In this document: piece after piece, positions 27,690-37,561 of the stretch
How the letters are laid out: every line of letters begins with the position of its first letter
How positions within the stretch are numbered: position 1 is the first letter of the stretch
Assembly: GCA_963700865.1 (NCBI GenBank)
Contig: CAVOZC010000020.1
Location: 62,001 to 126,000, forward strand
Length of the DNA stretch: 64,000 nt
Direction of reading: 5' to 3'
Source: CAVOGJ01 sp963700865
GTDB lineage: Bacteria; Planctomycetota; Planctomycetia; Pirellulales; Pirellulaceae
Made by a program: the position numbers and the translations under genes
Notes under the pieces: generated by a model
Databases searched by the model: none
Seen by the model: the letters and a program-made list of their open reading frames with translations, nothing else
What the model was told of the DNA's origin: nothing

Positions 27690-29681
27690 ATGGATCGCCG
27701 CCCGAACTTGGGAGCTCGCTGTTTTCTCTGTCTGGTCGGCGTGACTTATCTGGGGTTGGCCCTCTGGTGTACCTTCGCACCCGCACAGACCGCCGAAATC
27801 GTTGGATTTCATCTGGTGGGTGGATCAGGCACCTCCGAATTCGTGACCGTCTATGGCGGACTGGAATTCGGCATGGCACTGATCTTTTTGGCGCCGCTAA
27901 TTTACCCAGCTTTCCTAAAGCCCGCGATGACTTGTTGCCTGCTCCTTCATGGCTCGCTCGTCCTGTTCCGTGCCATCGGCTTTGCGACGCTCGACGGCAT
28001 CCAAACGCAGACCTACAAGTTGGCTGCGGGAGAATGGGCTATTTTCATGCTGAGTGCCGTCCTGCTTTTCCTTCTTGCCAGCCGCAGGCCGGGTGGGCGG
28101 CACGGTGGATTCCGAGCCGACTGGGTCGCCGCTGGGGTAACTGCCCGTTACATTGGCGGACTTTTCGTAGCGGTACCGATACCGCTCCGCGTCACCCTTC
28201 GCCACGTCTCCGCCCATCATCGCATGCCCGAGATTTCATCCCAATTATCGTTCGTGATGGCGATCACGATCGTGATCTACGTGGGGGTGATGTACGGCAT
28301 TTCCTTCTGGGCTCAGCGTCGCATCCACGACGAAGAGGACTTTCTGGTCGCGGGCCGACAGCTGCCGCTATCGCTGGCCTGGATGACTCTGCTGGCGACT
28401 TGGTTTGGTGCCGCGACGATGATCACGGTGGCTGAGGAGGTGCGGGAAGTGGGCGTGCGGGCGGCGGGACTGGACCCGCTCGGCGCAGGGGTCTGCCTGT
28501 TATTGGCTGGTTTGTTTCTCGCGGGTCCGATGTGGCGACTCAAGATCCTGACGATTCCGGACCTGTTTCGCCAGCGTTTTGGTCGAGCCGCCGAGACGAC
28601 GGCCAGTTTGATCATGATTCCCAGCTACTTTGGCTGGATCGCGGCGCAGTTCACGGCGCTGGCGGCCATGATGAGCCTGTTTTTTGATCTCCCCGTTCCG
28701 TTGGGCATTGTGCTGGTCGCCGTCGTCGGCGCGGGCTACACCATGCTGGGTGGCATGTGGTCCGTGACCTTGACCGACGCGATCCAGGTCACCTTGTTGC
28801 TGATGGGACTGGTCGTGCTGCTGATCGCCGTGCTGGCCAAGCTGGGAGGAGGAGTCGTCACCGAGGGCTGGCGCGTGCTTGCGGATCAAACCGAACCCGC
28901 ATTGTGGCACGTGATCCCCCAAGATGACCACGCGGCGGTGGCCAACTGGCTGGGGCTGTTCGTGGCTGGGGCGATTGGCAATCTGGCGGCCCAGGACTTG
29001 ATGCAACGCGTCTTCTCGTCACGTTCCGAGCGTATCGCGCGGCGGGCTTGCCTGATCGCCGGCTCGGCTTATCTGGTGTTCGGCACCATTCCGGTGCTGT
29101 TGGGACTTGCTGCCCGGCACTTATTTCCGCAGTCGGTCGACCTGCCGATCATCCCGGCGCTGGCCTCCCTGTTTCTCCATCCCGTACTGGCGGTGATCTT
29201 CGTGATTGCGTTGCTATCGGCGGTCTTGTCCACCATCGACAGTGCGCTCCTCTCTCCTGCCGCGATCCTGTCCCACAATCTGCTGGCGAGAGTCCAGTGG
29301 CCTTCGCGATTGGCCTTAAACCGTCTCTCGGTGGCGGCAATCGCCGCCGCCAGTGCCGCCTTGGCGATTTACGGGGAGGACGCGTATGCGCTGCTGGAGG
29401 CATCCTACGAGATGACCCTGGTGGGCCTGGTGGTACCGATGTTGGGGGCGCTCTATCTGAGGCGGCGGTCGCCGATTGCGGCGCTCGCCAGCATGTGGGT
29501 CGGCGTCGGTATCTGGGCTGGGCACCTTTTGGCAGGCTGGGATGTTTTCCTGCAGCCCTATGGATGGCTGGCGGAACGGTCCGTTCCGCCCGGTCTGGCG
29601 GCCACCCTGGCTGCGGCGGTGGTCTTTCTGAGCGTGACGCGTTTCGCAGGCGATAACGCTCCGGCCGATCATCAGCCGTAG
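27690..29681 (+). CDS. DUF4345-like membrane segment fused in frame to sodium:solute symporter
   Basis: One open frame holds two unlike parts. Residues 1 to about 140 (from MDRRPNLGARCF) resemble DUF4345: four hydrophobic helices with YGGLEFGMALIFL. From 28224 (MPEISSQLSFVMAITIVIYVGV) an SSS-family transporter follows with about 12 helices and motifs such as DFLVAGRQLPL, WFGAATMITVAEEV, GYTMLGGMWSVTLTDAIQ and AVLSTIDSALLSPAA. These transporters couple Na+ to uptake of sugars, amino acids or vitamins; the substrate here is unknown. The joint (around 28090-28220) is not protein-like and holds a small hairpin, so these are probably two genes whose separation was lost by an indel. The symporter alone would be 28224-29681. 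Confidence 0.7.
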   Translation: MDRRPNLGARCFLCLVGVTYLGLALWCTFAPAQTAEIVGFHLVGGSGTSEFVTVYGGLEFGMALIFLAPLIYPAFLKPAMTCCLLLHGSLVLFRAIGFATLDGIQTQTYKLAAGEWAIFMLSAVLLFLLASRRPGGRHGGFRADWVAAGVTARYIGGLFVAVPIPLRVTLRHVSAHHRMPEISSQLSFVMAITIVIYVGVMYGISFWAQRRIHDEEDFLVAGRQLPLSLAWMTLLATWFGAATMITVAEEVREVGVRAAGLDPLGAGVCLLLAGLFLAGPMWRLKILTIPDLFRQRFGRAAETTASLIMIPSYFGWIAAQFTALAAMMSLFFDLPVPLGIVLVAVVGAGYTMLGGMWSVTLTDAIQVTLLLMGLVVLLIAVLAKLGGGVVTEGWRVLADQTEPALWHVIPQDDHAAVANWLGLFVAGAIGNLAAQDLMQRVFSSRSERIARRACLIAGSAYLVFGTIPVLLGLAARHLFPQSVDLPIIPALASLFLHPVLAVIFVIALLSAVLSTIDSALLSPAAILSHNLLARVQWPSRLALNRLSVAAIAAASAALAIYGEDAYALLEASYEMTLVGLVVPMLGALYLRRRSPIAALASMWVGVGIWAGHLLAGWDVFLQPYGWLAERSVPPGLAATLAAAVVFLSVTRFAGDNAPADHQP

Positions 29682-30029
29682 CCACTCTCGCTGCGCGGCA
29701 GTCCGTGAAATGAGAACATTCGTGGCACAAGCCGGGGAACGTGGCAATTGTGACTTCATCCTGGTCAATGGCCTTGGCAAGCTGGACTGGGGGTGTGAGA
29801 GGAGCGTCTTCCATGAGACGCCGCGCATCGATCGCCTGGCCCCACGGCGAGCGTCTCTGGGCGACATGAAACCTGGAGCAAGATCCTGCTTGGTGTTGAC
29901 CGCCGCCGGCGGCCCTTTCACGCGGATCACATTCAAGGTGAGGCACACGCCGCGAAGGGGTCTGCCACTGGTCTCTGTGAGCAAACACGAAAAAGCCCAC
30001 TTTTGCCGATGTGACAGAAAGTGGGCAGC
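29682..30029. other. intergenic, no gene
   Basis: About 350 bases between the symporter and the tRNA. An open frame crosses it and runs into the tRNA on the other strand, which argues against coding. No structured RNA was recognised. Confidence 0.4.
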
Positions 30030-30102
<73 letters not shown>

Positions 30103-30287
30103 GAAAGCCGGGTCGCTCAAAAGGCCGCCCCGACGTCTCCTATCGGGCTAGTTTAGCGAACAAATGCTTGCCAAGCCACGCCGCGGGACGATCGCCCGCC
30201 ACGGATTACCACCGCTCAGCAAAAAGCTTCCGCCGACAAGCGGCGGGCAGCTGGGAAAGTCGCGGAGCAACGTGCCGCGCGGGCGAT

Positions 30288-30306
30288 CCCCACGCTTGCC
30301 GTGGGG
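30288..30306 (-). terminator. hairpin after ybaB, possible terminator
   Basis: A perfect 7-base stem ccccacg/cgtgggg around cttgc lies just beyond the ybaB stop. There is no T-run, so termination is uncertain. Confidence 0.4.
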
Positions 30307-30324
30307 TACCGGGGGCTGATGTGC

Positions 30325-30684
30325 TCAATCCATGCCATTTCCCATCAGCTTGCTCAGGGCGTCCTCGAGTCCGGGGAGTGAAATTCCATTCGTCAGTCCC
30401 TTCATCGTTTCCACGCGCAAGGCGTTGGCTTTCACCAATGCCTGATTAACCGCGGCGGGAATCAGGTCCTCGATCATGTCCTGTTCCTGCTGCTCCACGA
30501 GCGACGCGTCAATTTTGACCGCGAGAATCTCCCCGACTCCGTTGGCCTCCACGGTCACCATGCCGCCGCCCGCCGCGCCAATCACCCGCTGGCTTCTCAA
30601 CCCGTCATTCGCCTCTTGTAGCTTGCCGCCCATGTCCTGAGCCGACTTGAGAATCGAGGCGAAATCCGCCAGTCCTTTAAACAT
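30325..30684 (-). CDS. ybaB: nucleoid-associated protein YbaB/EbfC
   Basis: A DNA-binding protein of 119 residues. The start MFKGLADFASILKSAQDM and the central VTVEANGVGEILAVKID are characteristic. The start overlaps the end of dnaX by 8 bases, the usual dnaX-ybaB arrangement in bacteria. recR, which often follows, is not present here. Confidence 0.93.
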   Translation of the reverse strand: MFKGLADFASILKSAQDMGGKLQEANDGLRSQRVIGAAGGGMVTVEANGVGEILAVKIDASLVEQQEQDMIEDLIPAAVNQALVKANALRVETMKGLTNGISLPGLEDALSKLMGNGMD

Positions 30685-32458
30685 CGTCTGACTCCGAAAG
30701 CGTGTCCCCAGGGCTCGCGTCCATCACCCGCGATACATCCGCATCGAACAGGTCCATGGCCTGTTGGACGAAAGCGTCCGCCATCGCGTCCCGCATCAGC
30801 ACCTGCTGTGAGGGACGCGCCGACTTCGAACCCCGTTGATGCGGCTGCCGGGATGATAAGCGGATGTCGACGCGGACGTTTCGTCCCGTTAGCCGCCGCA
30901 AAATGGACTCGATGTTCTTTTTCTGCTCAGGTCGCCCGCACCGCTCGGCATTGATCGACTTGGCAAACGCCACTACGACCTTTTCTTCGCCGTCAAGCTG
31001 TACGGTCTGATAGGCACTGGCGAAATTGGCATCCAATCCCTCCAGCTCCGCTACCGCCTCATCCCACACCGTTTGGACCGTGCGGTTCGACAAGGAATAA
31101 CGGGGAGCGGGAACCGACACGGCGGCCGGACGGGGAGGCGTTTCCGCGGCAGCGACCTGGCCCGCGGACGTCGCGTCAGGGGGACGGGTCAACGCTGCGC
31201 CGTCAGCCGCCGTCACGTTTTTTTTTAACTCGGGGCGCGGCAGGGTGGTGGCGGGCCGGCGAACAACCGACGGCGCGGTCGAGTCGGCCTGGGCACCCTG
31301 CAGCCGGTTCACCAGCGAGGCCACGGAGGCCAGGTCTTCCAGGTAACTGATGCGTACCAAGGCCGTTTCGACCAGGGTCTGACGATCCACACTCAACCGC
31401 ATCCGGGCCAGGGCCTGGTCCAGAATTTGCACGGCAGCCAGCAGCGTGGGCATCCCCCATTGCTGGCCCATCTGGCGGAGGGGTTCCAGATCGGTGGCCG
31501 GCGCTTGCCGCAGGATGTCGGCGGGGGCTCCGACACTGGCCGCCATCACGTCGCGCAGGTAGCCCATCAGTTGCTCGGTCAGTTGCCCGACATCAACGCC
31601 ACGCTGGAGGGCCGCGTCAAGGGTCGCCAGCGCCCCGGCCGCATCGCGGGCCAGCAGGGCAGCAGCCAACGACGCCACCGAGCCGGCATCGGCGGTCCCC
31701 AGCAACCGATGCACCGTTTCCACGGTAATGTCGCCTCCCGCGAAGGCGAGCAACTGCTCCAGCAGCGACTGACTGTCTCTCATCGAACCGGCGGCCCGCC
31801 GCGCCAGCAGCTGCAGCGCTTCGTCTTCCGCAGTCGCACCCTCGATGGCAACGATCTCTTTCAAGCGGGCGACGATGGCGTTCTTTTCCACCGGTGCGAA
31901 ATCAAATCGCTGGCAACGGGAGAGTACGGTGATCGGGATCTTGTCCGGTTCGGTCGTACAAAAGATAAATTTGACATGTTCTGGTGGTTCCTCCAGCGTC
32001 TTGAGCAACGCATTGAAGGCGTCCTTGGTCAGCATGTGGACTTCGTCAATGATGTAAATCTTGAAACGGGACCGACTGGGCCGCACATTGACATTGGCCC
32101 GCAGGGTCCGAATCTCGTCGATGCCGCGATTGCTCGCTCCGTCAATCTCCAGAACGTCGACATCCTCCCCCGAAGTGATTCCCAGACAGATATCGCAGGC
32201 GTCGCACGGTTTGGCGGTCGGCCCCTGGCTGCAGTTGAGTGCCTTGGCGAAGATGCGGGCGGTCGATGTCTTGCCGACCCCCCTCGCGCCGGTGAAGAGA
32301 TAGGCGTGTCCGACGCGATTGCTGGCGATCGCGTTCTTCAGGGCTTTGGTGGCTTGCTGCTGACCGATCAGTTCATCGAAGTTCTGGGGCCGGTATCGGC
32401 GAGCCACAACCAGGTACTCGTCATGCGATTCGTCTTTGGTCCGAACCGGATCGTTCAT
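30677..32458 (-). CDS. dnaX: DNA polymerase III subunit gamma/tau DnaX
   Basis: The clamp-loader ATPase of the replisome. The start at 32458 gives MNDPVRTKDESHDEYLVVARRYRP. Walker A is LFTGARGVGKTS, four cysteines in CSQGPTAKPCDACDIC form the zinc site, Walker B is KIYIIDEVHML, and sensor FCTTEPDKIP is followed by RCQRFDF. The tau-like C-terminal third is Ala/Pro-rich and ends in an acidic segment. About 593 residues. An SRP RNA gene lies 76 bases upstream and ybaB overlaps the 3' end. No obvious slippery A-run was noted. Confidence 0.97.
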   Translation of the reverse strand: MNDPVRTKDESHDEYLVVARRYRPQNFDELIGQQQATKALKNAIASNRVGHAYLFTGARGVGKTSTARIFAKALNCSQGPTAKPCDACDICLGITSGEDVDVLEIDGASNRGIDEIRTLRANVNVRPSRSRFKIYIIDEVHMLTKDAFNALLKTLEEPPEHVKFIFCTTEPDKIPITVLSRCQRFDFAPVEKNAIVARLKEIVAIEGATAEDEALQLLARRAAGSMRDSQSLLEQLLAFAGGDITVETVHRLLGTADAGSVASLAAALLARDAAGALATLDAALQRGVDVGQLTEQLMGYLRDVMAASVGAPADILRQAPATDLEPLRQMGQQWGMPTLLAAVQILDQALARMRLSVDRQTLVETALVRISYLEDLASVASLVNRLQGAQADSTAPSVVRRPATTLPRPELKKNVTAADGAALTRPPDATSAGQVAAAETPPRPAAVSVPAPRYSLSNRTVQTVWDEAVAELEGLDANFASAYQTVQLDGEEKVVVAFAKSINAERCGRPEQKKNIESILRRLTGRNVRVDIRLSSRQPHQRGSKSARPSQQVLMRDAMADAFVQQAMDLFDADVSRVMDASPGDTLSESDDV

Positions 32459-32534
32459 GATGTGGCTGCATTCAAGCCTTGAAGCGGAAAGGCCACGGCG
32501 ACGGCCGCCGCCGCGGCAGGGGCGAAGATCGTCG

Positions 32535-32638
32535 TTGCCCGCGAGAGGCCCCCGCACAAGAGTACCCCGCTTAGGGCTGCTCCGGTTAAGGCCTGACCCG
32601 ATTCACGGCTCCCCCTCGCGAGGGCCACTCCCGGGCAA
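32535..32638 (-). ncRNA. ffs: signal recognition particle RNA (small bacterial type)
   Basis: A 104-nt RNA just upstream of dnaX, the position it often has in bacteria. The ends pair: ttgcccg at the 5' end with cgggcaa at the 3' end, extended by ggccc/gggcc. The conserved core reads gggtcagg near the tip and gagcagccctaag on the other side, matching the Ffh-binding symmetric and asymmetric loops. The apical segment is ccttaaccgg instead of the common ccggaagg, so the loop is not the usual GGAA tetraloop. Confidence 0.85.
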
Positions 32639-32894
32639 TCGACGTCCCCTTTTGTACGCTTTGCAACCTGCGGCGTAAAGGACGCCCACCCGGGCGTGCG
32701 GACGCCAAACTTGCGGGATCCCTTGCCAGCTGGGACCGCGTCCGGATCGATCGCGGGAGTTGGCCCGTTTTGAATCGTGCTGGCAATGATTACGATAGGC
32801 GGGTGCCAACAAGGTAAATCCTGATATTCCCTGGCAAGATTCACGACGTGATCCGCCATGGGAACTCGCCGACTCATTGGTGGGAATCCTCTCC

Positions 32895-33839
32895 ATGTTG
32901 TTAAACGAACGCGCCGAATCGATCGCCCACCGGCTGATCGCCGAGCGGAATGAACTGCGGGTTCTCGTTCATGACGATGGGGTCAACGTTCCGGTCGTGG
33001 ACTGCGGCGTCGAATGTGTCGGTAGCCTGACCGCCGGCATCCGACTGGCGGAAATCGCCACCGCGGGACTCGCCAATATTCAGCTGGCGAGCGGAAATGC
33101 GCGGATCTGGCCTGGACCGGAAGTCGTGATTCAGACGGATCAGCCGGTTGCGGCTTGCATGGCATCCCAGTATGCGGGTTGGAAGATCGAGAAGGATGAT
33201 TTTTTTGCGCTCGGTTCGGGTCCCATGCGGGCGGCTGCCGGGAAAGAAGCGATCTTCGATCGGATCGGGTTTCGGGAGAGCCCTTCGATGGCGGTAGGAG
33301 TCTTGGAAGCGAGAAAACTGCCGACACCTTCCCTGTGCCAACGGCTGGCCGAGCAGTGCGATATCGAGCATCGAAAATTGACTCTCCTCATCGCGCCCAC
33401 TGGCAGTCTGGCGGGGACCATTCAAGTCGTGGCCCGCTCGGTAGAGACCGCCTTGCATAAGCTGTTCGAGCTCAATTTTGACTTGAGTCAGGTCATATCG
33501 GGCTGGGGGGCCGCACCGCTACCGCCGGTTGCGGCGGACGACCTTGCGGGTATTGGCCGCACGAATGACGCGATCCTTTACGGAGGTCGCGTGATCTTGT
33601 GGGTGGATGCGTCGGATGACCAGCTGGCGGAGATTGTTGCGAAGCTGCCCAGTTCGGCTTCCGCGGTTCATGGCCGGCCGTTTTGTGAAATTTTTCAGCA
33701 GCATGACGGCGACTTTTATCAGATCGACCCCCTGCTCTTCAGCCCGGCATGGATACGATTGAACAATCTCCGCTCGGGCCGTGTCTTCGAGGCCGGCGCG
33801 GTGCGGCCTGAGGTGCTGCAGAAATCGTTTTTGACTTGA
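32895..33839 (+). CDS. mch: methenyl-tetrahydromethanopterin cyclohydrolase Mch
   Basis: Mch converts methenyl-H4MPT to formyl-H4MPT in C1 oxidation. About 314 residues starting at MLLNERAESIAHRLIAERNEL. Typical segments are VECVGSLTAGIRLAEI, ASQYAGWKIEKDDFFALGSGPMRAAA, APTGSLAGTIQVVARSVETALHKL, NDAILYGG and DFYQIDPLLFSPA. H4MPT-dependent C1 enzymes are known in planctomycetes, where they work in formaldehyde oxidation. The next gene begins one base after its stop. Confidence 0.95.
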   Translation: MLLNERAESIAHRLIAERNELRVLVHDDGVNVPVVDCGVECVGSLTAGIRLAEIATAGLANIQLASGNARIWPGPEVVIQTDQPVAACMASQYAGWKIEKDDFFALGSGPMRAAAGKEAIFDRIGFRESPSMAVGVLEARKLPTPSLCQRLAEQCDIEHRKLTLLIAPTGSLAGTIQVVARSVETALHKLFELNFDLSQVISGWGAAPLPPVAADDLAGIGRTNDAILYGGRVILWVDASDDQLAEIVAKLPSSASAVHGRPFCEIFQQHDGDFYQIDPLLFSPAWIRLNNLRSGRVFEAGAVRPEVLQKSFLT

Positions 33840-33840
33840 C

Positions 33841-34728
33841 ATGCGTCTCGGATTCCTAGGATCGCCCGACAGCTGGTACTTGGCCGACCTGCGTCGTGCC
33901 GCGGGACCGTGCTGGGAAATCGAACCACTCGGTTTTCCGGGCTTGAACTCGCGCATCGAGCCGGACGCTACCCGAGTCGGTTGTGGTGCTGGAGACCTGG
34001 GGACATTCGACGTGATCCTCGTCCGCGGCATGCCGTCTGGGACGTTGGAACAGATCGTCTTTCGGATGAATGCCCTGGCGCGGCTGGCGGCTTCCGGGAC
34101 TGTGGTCGTCAACGCGCCGCGTTCTCTGGAAATCGCGATTGACAAATATCTTGCCCTGACGCAACTCCAATCACTGGGCTGGGCCACCCCCGCCACCGCC
34201 TGCTGTCAACTCGCCGCCGATGCGCTGCGGGAGTTCGAGCGGCTGGGCGGCGACGTTGTGGTTAAACCGCTTTTTGGCGGCGAAGGACGCGGGATTATGC
34301 GGATTGCGGACCGCGAAACAGCGCAGCGGGTGTTCCATGCCTTGCAGCAGATTGGAGCGGTGATTTACCTGCAGGCGTTCATTGACCATGTGGGGCATGA
34401 CGTGCGGCTGTTTGCGGTCGGAAATACGGTTTTGGGGATGGAGCGTGTGCCGGGGGCCGACTGGCGTACGAATATTAGCTGTGGAGGTGTGGCTCGGCCC
34501 CACACCGTGACCGCTGGAGAGCGGCAGATGGCCCTCGCGGTGGCGGACCATTTTGGCGCCTCGATTTGCGCGCTTGACCTGCTTCCGGCCCGGGGGGGCA
34601 AAACCTATGCTATCGAGGTAAACGCGGTCCCTGGCTGGCGTTCTTTGGCCCGAGTGGCCAACGTCGACGTGGCCCAGATGGTTCTGGGGCATTTACGGTC
34701 GGTTGTCGAGACGTCCGCGGCCCCGTAA
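33841..34728 (+). CDS. ATP-grasp ligase, RimK-like
   Basis: About 295 residues with an ATP-grasp fold: PRSLEIAIDKYLALTQLQSLG, VVVKPLFGGEGRGI (nucleotide-binding), YLQAFID, DVRLFAVG and YAIEVNAVPGW (metal-binding Glu and Asn). Such enzymes ligate amino acids, often glutamate, to a carboxylate. It starts one base after mch, and RimK-like genes are common in H4MPT gene clusters, where they are thought to add glutamate to the cofactor. Assignment to that role is inference from context. Confidence 0.85.
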   Translation: MRLGFLGSPDSWYLADLRRAAGPCWEIEPLGFPGLNSRIEPDATRVGCGAGDLGTFDVILVRGMPSGTLEQIVFRMNALARLAASGTVVVNAPRSLEIAIDKYLALTQLQSLGWATPATACCQLAADALREFERLGGDVVVKPLFGGEGRGIMRIADRETAQRVFHALQQIGAVIYLQAFIDHVGHDVRLFAVGNTVLGMERVPGADWRTNISCGGVARPHTVTAGERQMALAVADHFGASICALDLLPARGGKTYAIEVNAVPGWRSLARVANVDVAQMVLGHLRSVVETSAAP

Positions 34729-34790
34729 ATTGGCGGATCGCCGCGACGGTCGAGACGCGGCTTACCACGCCAGCCAGGAGCGGCCCGACT

Positions 34791-36499
34791 ATGGCGACCC
34801 TCACCCGTCCGCATGATGCGAAGACCGTCAGGCCGCGCATCAATATCGCTAATCGCCTGTCGGAGATGGCAGCCAAGTTTCCGAACGCCACCGCAGTGGC
34901 GATGCCCATCGGAAAGAAACACGGCACCTATCGTTACCAGAGCGTGACGTTTGCCCAATTAGAAGACGACAGCAACCGCATCGCCGCGGGGTTGGTGGCG
35001 TACGGCTTGCGACCGGGGCGCGAATGGTCTTGCTGGTTCGACCCAGCATCGACTTTGTGAGTCTGACGTTCGCCCTCTTCAAAGCCGGCGCCGTCACGGT
35101 GCTTATCGATCCAGGCATGGGTCGACAACATCTCTTGCAGTGTCTGGAAGATGTCGACCCTGAAGGCTTTGTCGCCATTCCTCAGGCACAGGCGCTACGC
35201 AAGCTATACGCGGCAAGATTTCCCCATGCCGCACTCAATGTCACGGTCGGGCGGCGTTGGTTCTGGGGCGGCCCCAGCTTGCGAACCCTGCGGCAGACGG
35301 TGGTGGGCCGATTTCGTCCGATTGCCACCGCGACGGATGATCCGGCCGCGATCATTTTCACGACCGGCAGCACGGGTCCGCCCAAGGGTGTCCTCTACGA
35401 GCACGGCAATTTCGACGCGCAACTGGAGGAGATTCGGACTCGGTATCATATTCAGCCGGGAGGCATCGACCTGGCCGGTTTCCCGCTCTTCGGGCTCTTT
35501 AACAGTGCCATGGGCATGACCACGGTCATACCTGACATGGATGCATCGCGACCGGCATCGGTCGACCCGGCCGCCTTCGTGGCCGCAGTGCACGATTGGC
35601 AGGTCACTCAATCCTTTGCCTCGCCCGCCGTGTGGAATGTGGTCAGCCGCTACTGTGAACGGGAGGGAATTCAGCTTCCGACCCTCCGCCGTGTTCTCTC
35701 CGCCGGTGCGCCGGTGCCACCGCATGTATTGCGAAGGCTGAAGAACGTCATCCATCCGGAAGGAGAAATCTACACGCCTTACGGGGCCACCGAAGCGCTG
35801 CCGGTAGCGTCGATTTCCGCGACAGAAGTTCTCGCTGAGACGGCGGTGCCGTCCGCGGAAGGAGCGGGCACCTGCGTCGGCTCGAAATTCGCGGCGGCCA
35901 AATGGCGGGTCATTCGCATCGTCGACGGTCCCATCGACAATATTCGCGAGGCGGAGAAGTTGCCGCGAGGGGAGATCGGCGAGCTGATTGTGTCCGGACC
36001 GATGGTGACCGGACGATACGTCACGCGAACCGAAGAGAATGCGCTCGCGAAGATCCAGGATAAACACCGCATTTGGCACCGCATGGGGGATGTCGGCTAC
36101 TTCGATCAGCAAAAACGCTTCTGGTTTTGCGGCCGCAAGGCGCACCGCGTGCTGACGCCCGCGGGTCCCATGCACACCGTTCCTTGCGAATCAATCGCCA
36201 ATGAAGAGCCCGCCATTTATCGCTCGGCGTTGGTGGGGCTGGGCGAACCGGGCCACCAGCTGCCCTGCCTGGTGTGCGAACCCTGGCCAGAGCATTGGCC
36301 AAACAGCGAAGACGAACGAGCTAAGATGATCGACCGCGTCTTTCAACGCACACAACAGCACGCGCTGACGCAGTTGATCCGCCGGGAACACATCTTGCTT
36401 CATCAAAGTCTTCCCGTCGACATTCGCCACAACGCGAAGATCTTTCGCGAGCAAGTGGCTGTCTGGGCCGATCAACAGCTATCGAGCAACACCCGATGA
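34791..36499 (+). CDS. oleC: OleC-like AMP-dependent ligase, one frameshift
   Basis: OleC activates the beta-hydroxy acid from OleA/OleD with ATP and forms a beta-lactone, later turned into the olefin. The first 75 residues (to LVAYGLRPG) are in one frame. A missing G in the run at 35015-35018 moves the rest, starting VLLVRPSIDFVSLTFALFKAG, into the next frame. Restored length is about 570 residues. The AMP-binding P-loop IIFTTGSTGPPKG, YTPYGATEALP and a C-terminal lid are present. A strong neighbour is OleD directly downstream. The break in a G homopolymer suggests a sequencing error. Confidence 0.85.
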
Positions 36500-36556
36500 C
36501 TCGGCCACTCCTGTCGATCGGCTCGGAATGACCGCCTACCACCGTTGGGAAGCAAT

Positions 36557-37561
36557 ATGAGAGCGCTGGTCACCGGAGGCGGTGGTTTTTTGGGCCGCTA
36601 CATCGCCGAGCAATTAATCGCACGAGGCGACACGGTCCGCAGCTTGTCCCGCGGTGATTATCCCGAACTGCGTGAAATCGGCATCGAGACCATCCAGGGG
36701 GATATCCGCCAAGCCGAGGATGTCGCGCGGGCCTGCCGAGACAGGGACGTCGTGTTTCACACGGCGGCCATCGCCGGAATTTGGGGACCTTGGGAGCGCT
36801 ACTACCAGATCAATACCCTGGGCACGCGGCATGTCGTGGACGCTTGCCTGAGGCACGGCATCTCGCGACTGGTCTTCAGCAGCAGTCCCAGCGTGACCTT
36901 CGATGGGTCCGACCAGCGACATGTAAATGAATCGGCACCTTACCCCGCATCCTGGCTTTGCCATTATCCGCATTCCAAGGCACTGGCAGAACAACTGGTC
37001 TTGGAGGCGAATCGGCCAGGCCAACTGGTCACCTGTGCGCTGCGACCTCATCTGATCTGGGGCCCCCGCGATCCTCATCTGATTCCCCGCCTGATTGAGC
37101 GAGGACGCGCCGGCCAGTTACGACGCGTGGGGGACGGGCAAAATCGAATTGACATCACGTATGTCGAGAATGCCGCCGCGGCCCATTTGCTGGCGGCTGA
37201 CGCCCTGGCCGATGCGGCTTCCCCGGTGGCCGGCCGGGCTTATTTCATCAGTCAAGGCGAACCCGTGAACTGTTGGGAATGGATTGACGAAGTCCTCGGC
37301 TTGGCAGGGGTACCGCCGGTGACTCGTTCCATCTCTCGCCCGTTGGCCTGGCGGATTGGCCAGGTATGCGAATGGAGGAATGGGCTGCTGGGCATCCAAT
37401 CCGAACCCCGCATGACTCGTTTCCTCGCCGCCCAGATGTCCACCGATCACTATTTTGATATTCGCCGCGCCCGCGAGGATTTCGGGTATGTACCGAAGAT
37501 CTCCACGACGGAAGGACTGCGGCGACTGTCCGCTTATTTCGCGGAGGGCGGTTTGCGCTGA
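36557..37561 (+). CDS. oleD: OleD-like NAD(P)-dependent reductase
   Basis: OleD reduces the OleA-derived beta-keto acid to the beta-hydroxy acid. An extended SDR of about 334 residues, start at MRALVTGGGGFLGRYIAEQL. GGGGFLG is the cofactor motif, and YPHSKALAEQ supplies Tyr-x3-Lys. It follows oleC by about 60 bases and converges with the FHA-EAL gene, whose repaired end overlaps its last codons by 28 bases. Together with OleC and the OleA gene at 18.2 kb it forms most of the known olefin pathway. Confidence 0.85.
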   Translation: MRALVTGGGGFLGRYIAEQLIARGDTVRSLSRGDYPELREIGIETIQGDIRQAEDVARACRDRDVVFHTAAIAGIWGPWERYYQINTLGTRHVVDACLRHGISRLVFSSSPSVTFDGSDQRHVNESAPYPASWLCHYPHSKALAEQLVLEANRPGQLVTCALRPHLIWGPRDPHLIPRLIERGRAGQLRRVGDGQNRIDITYVENAAAAHLLAADALADAASPVAGRAYFISQGEPVNCWEWIDEVLGLAGVPPVTRSISRPLAWRIGQVCEWRNGLLGIQSEPRMTRFLAAQMSTDHYFDIRRAREDFGYVPKISTTEGLRRLSAYFAEGGLR

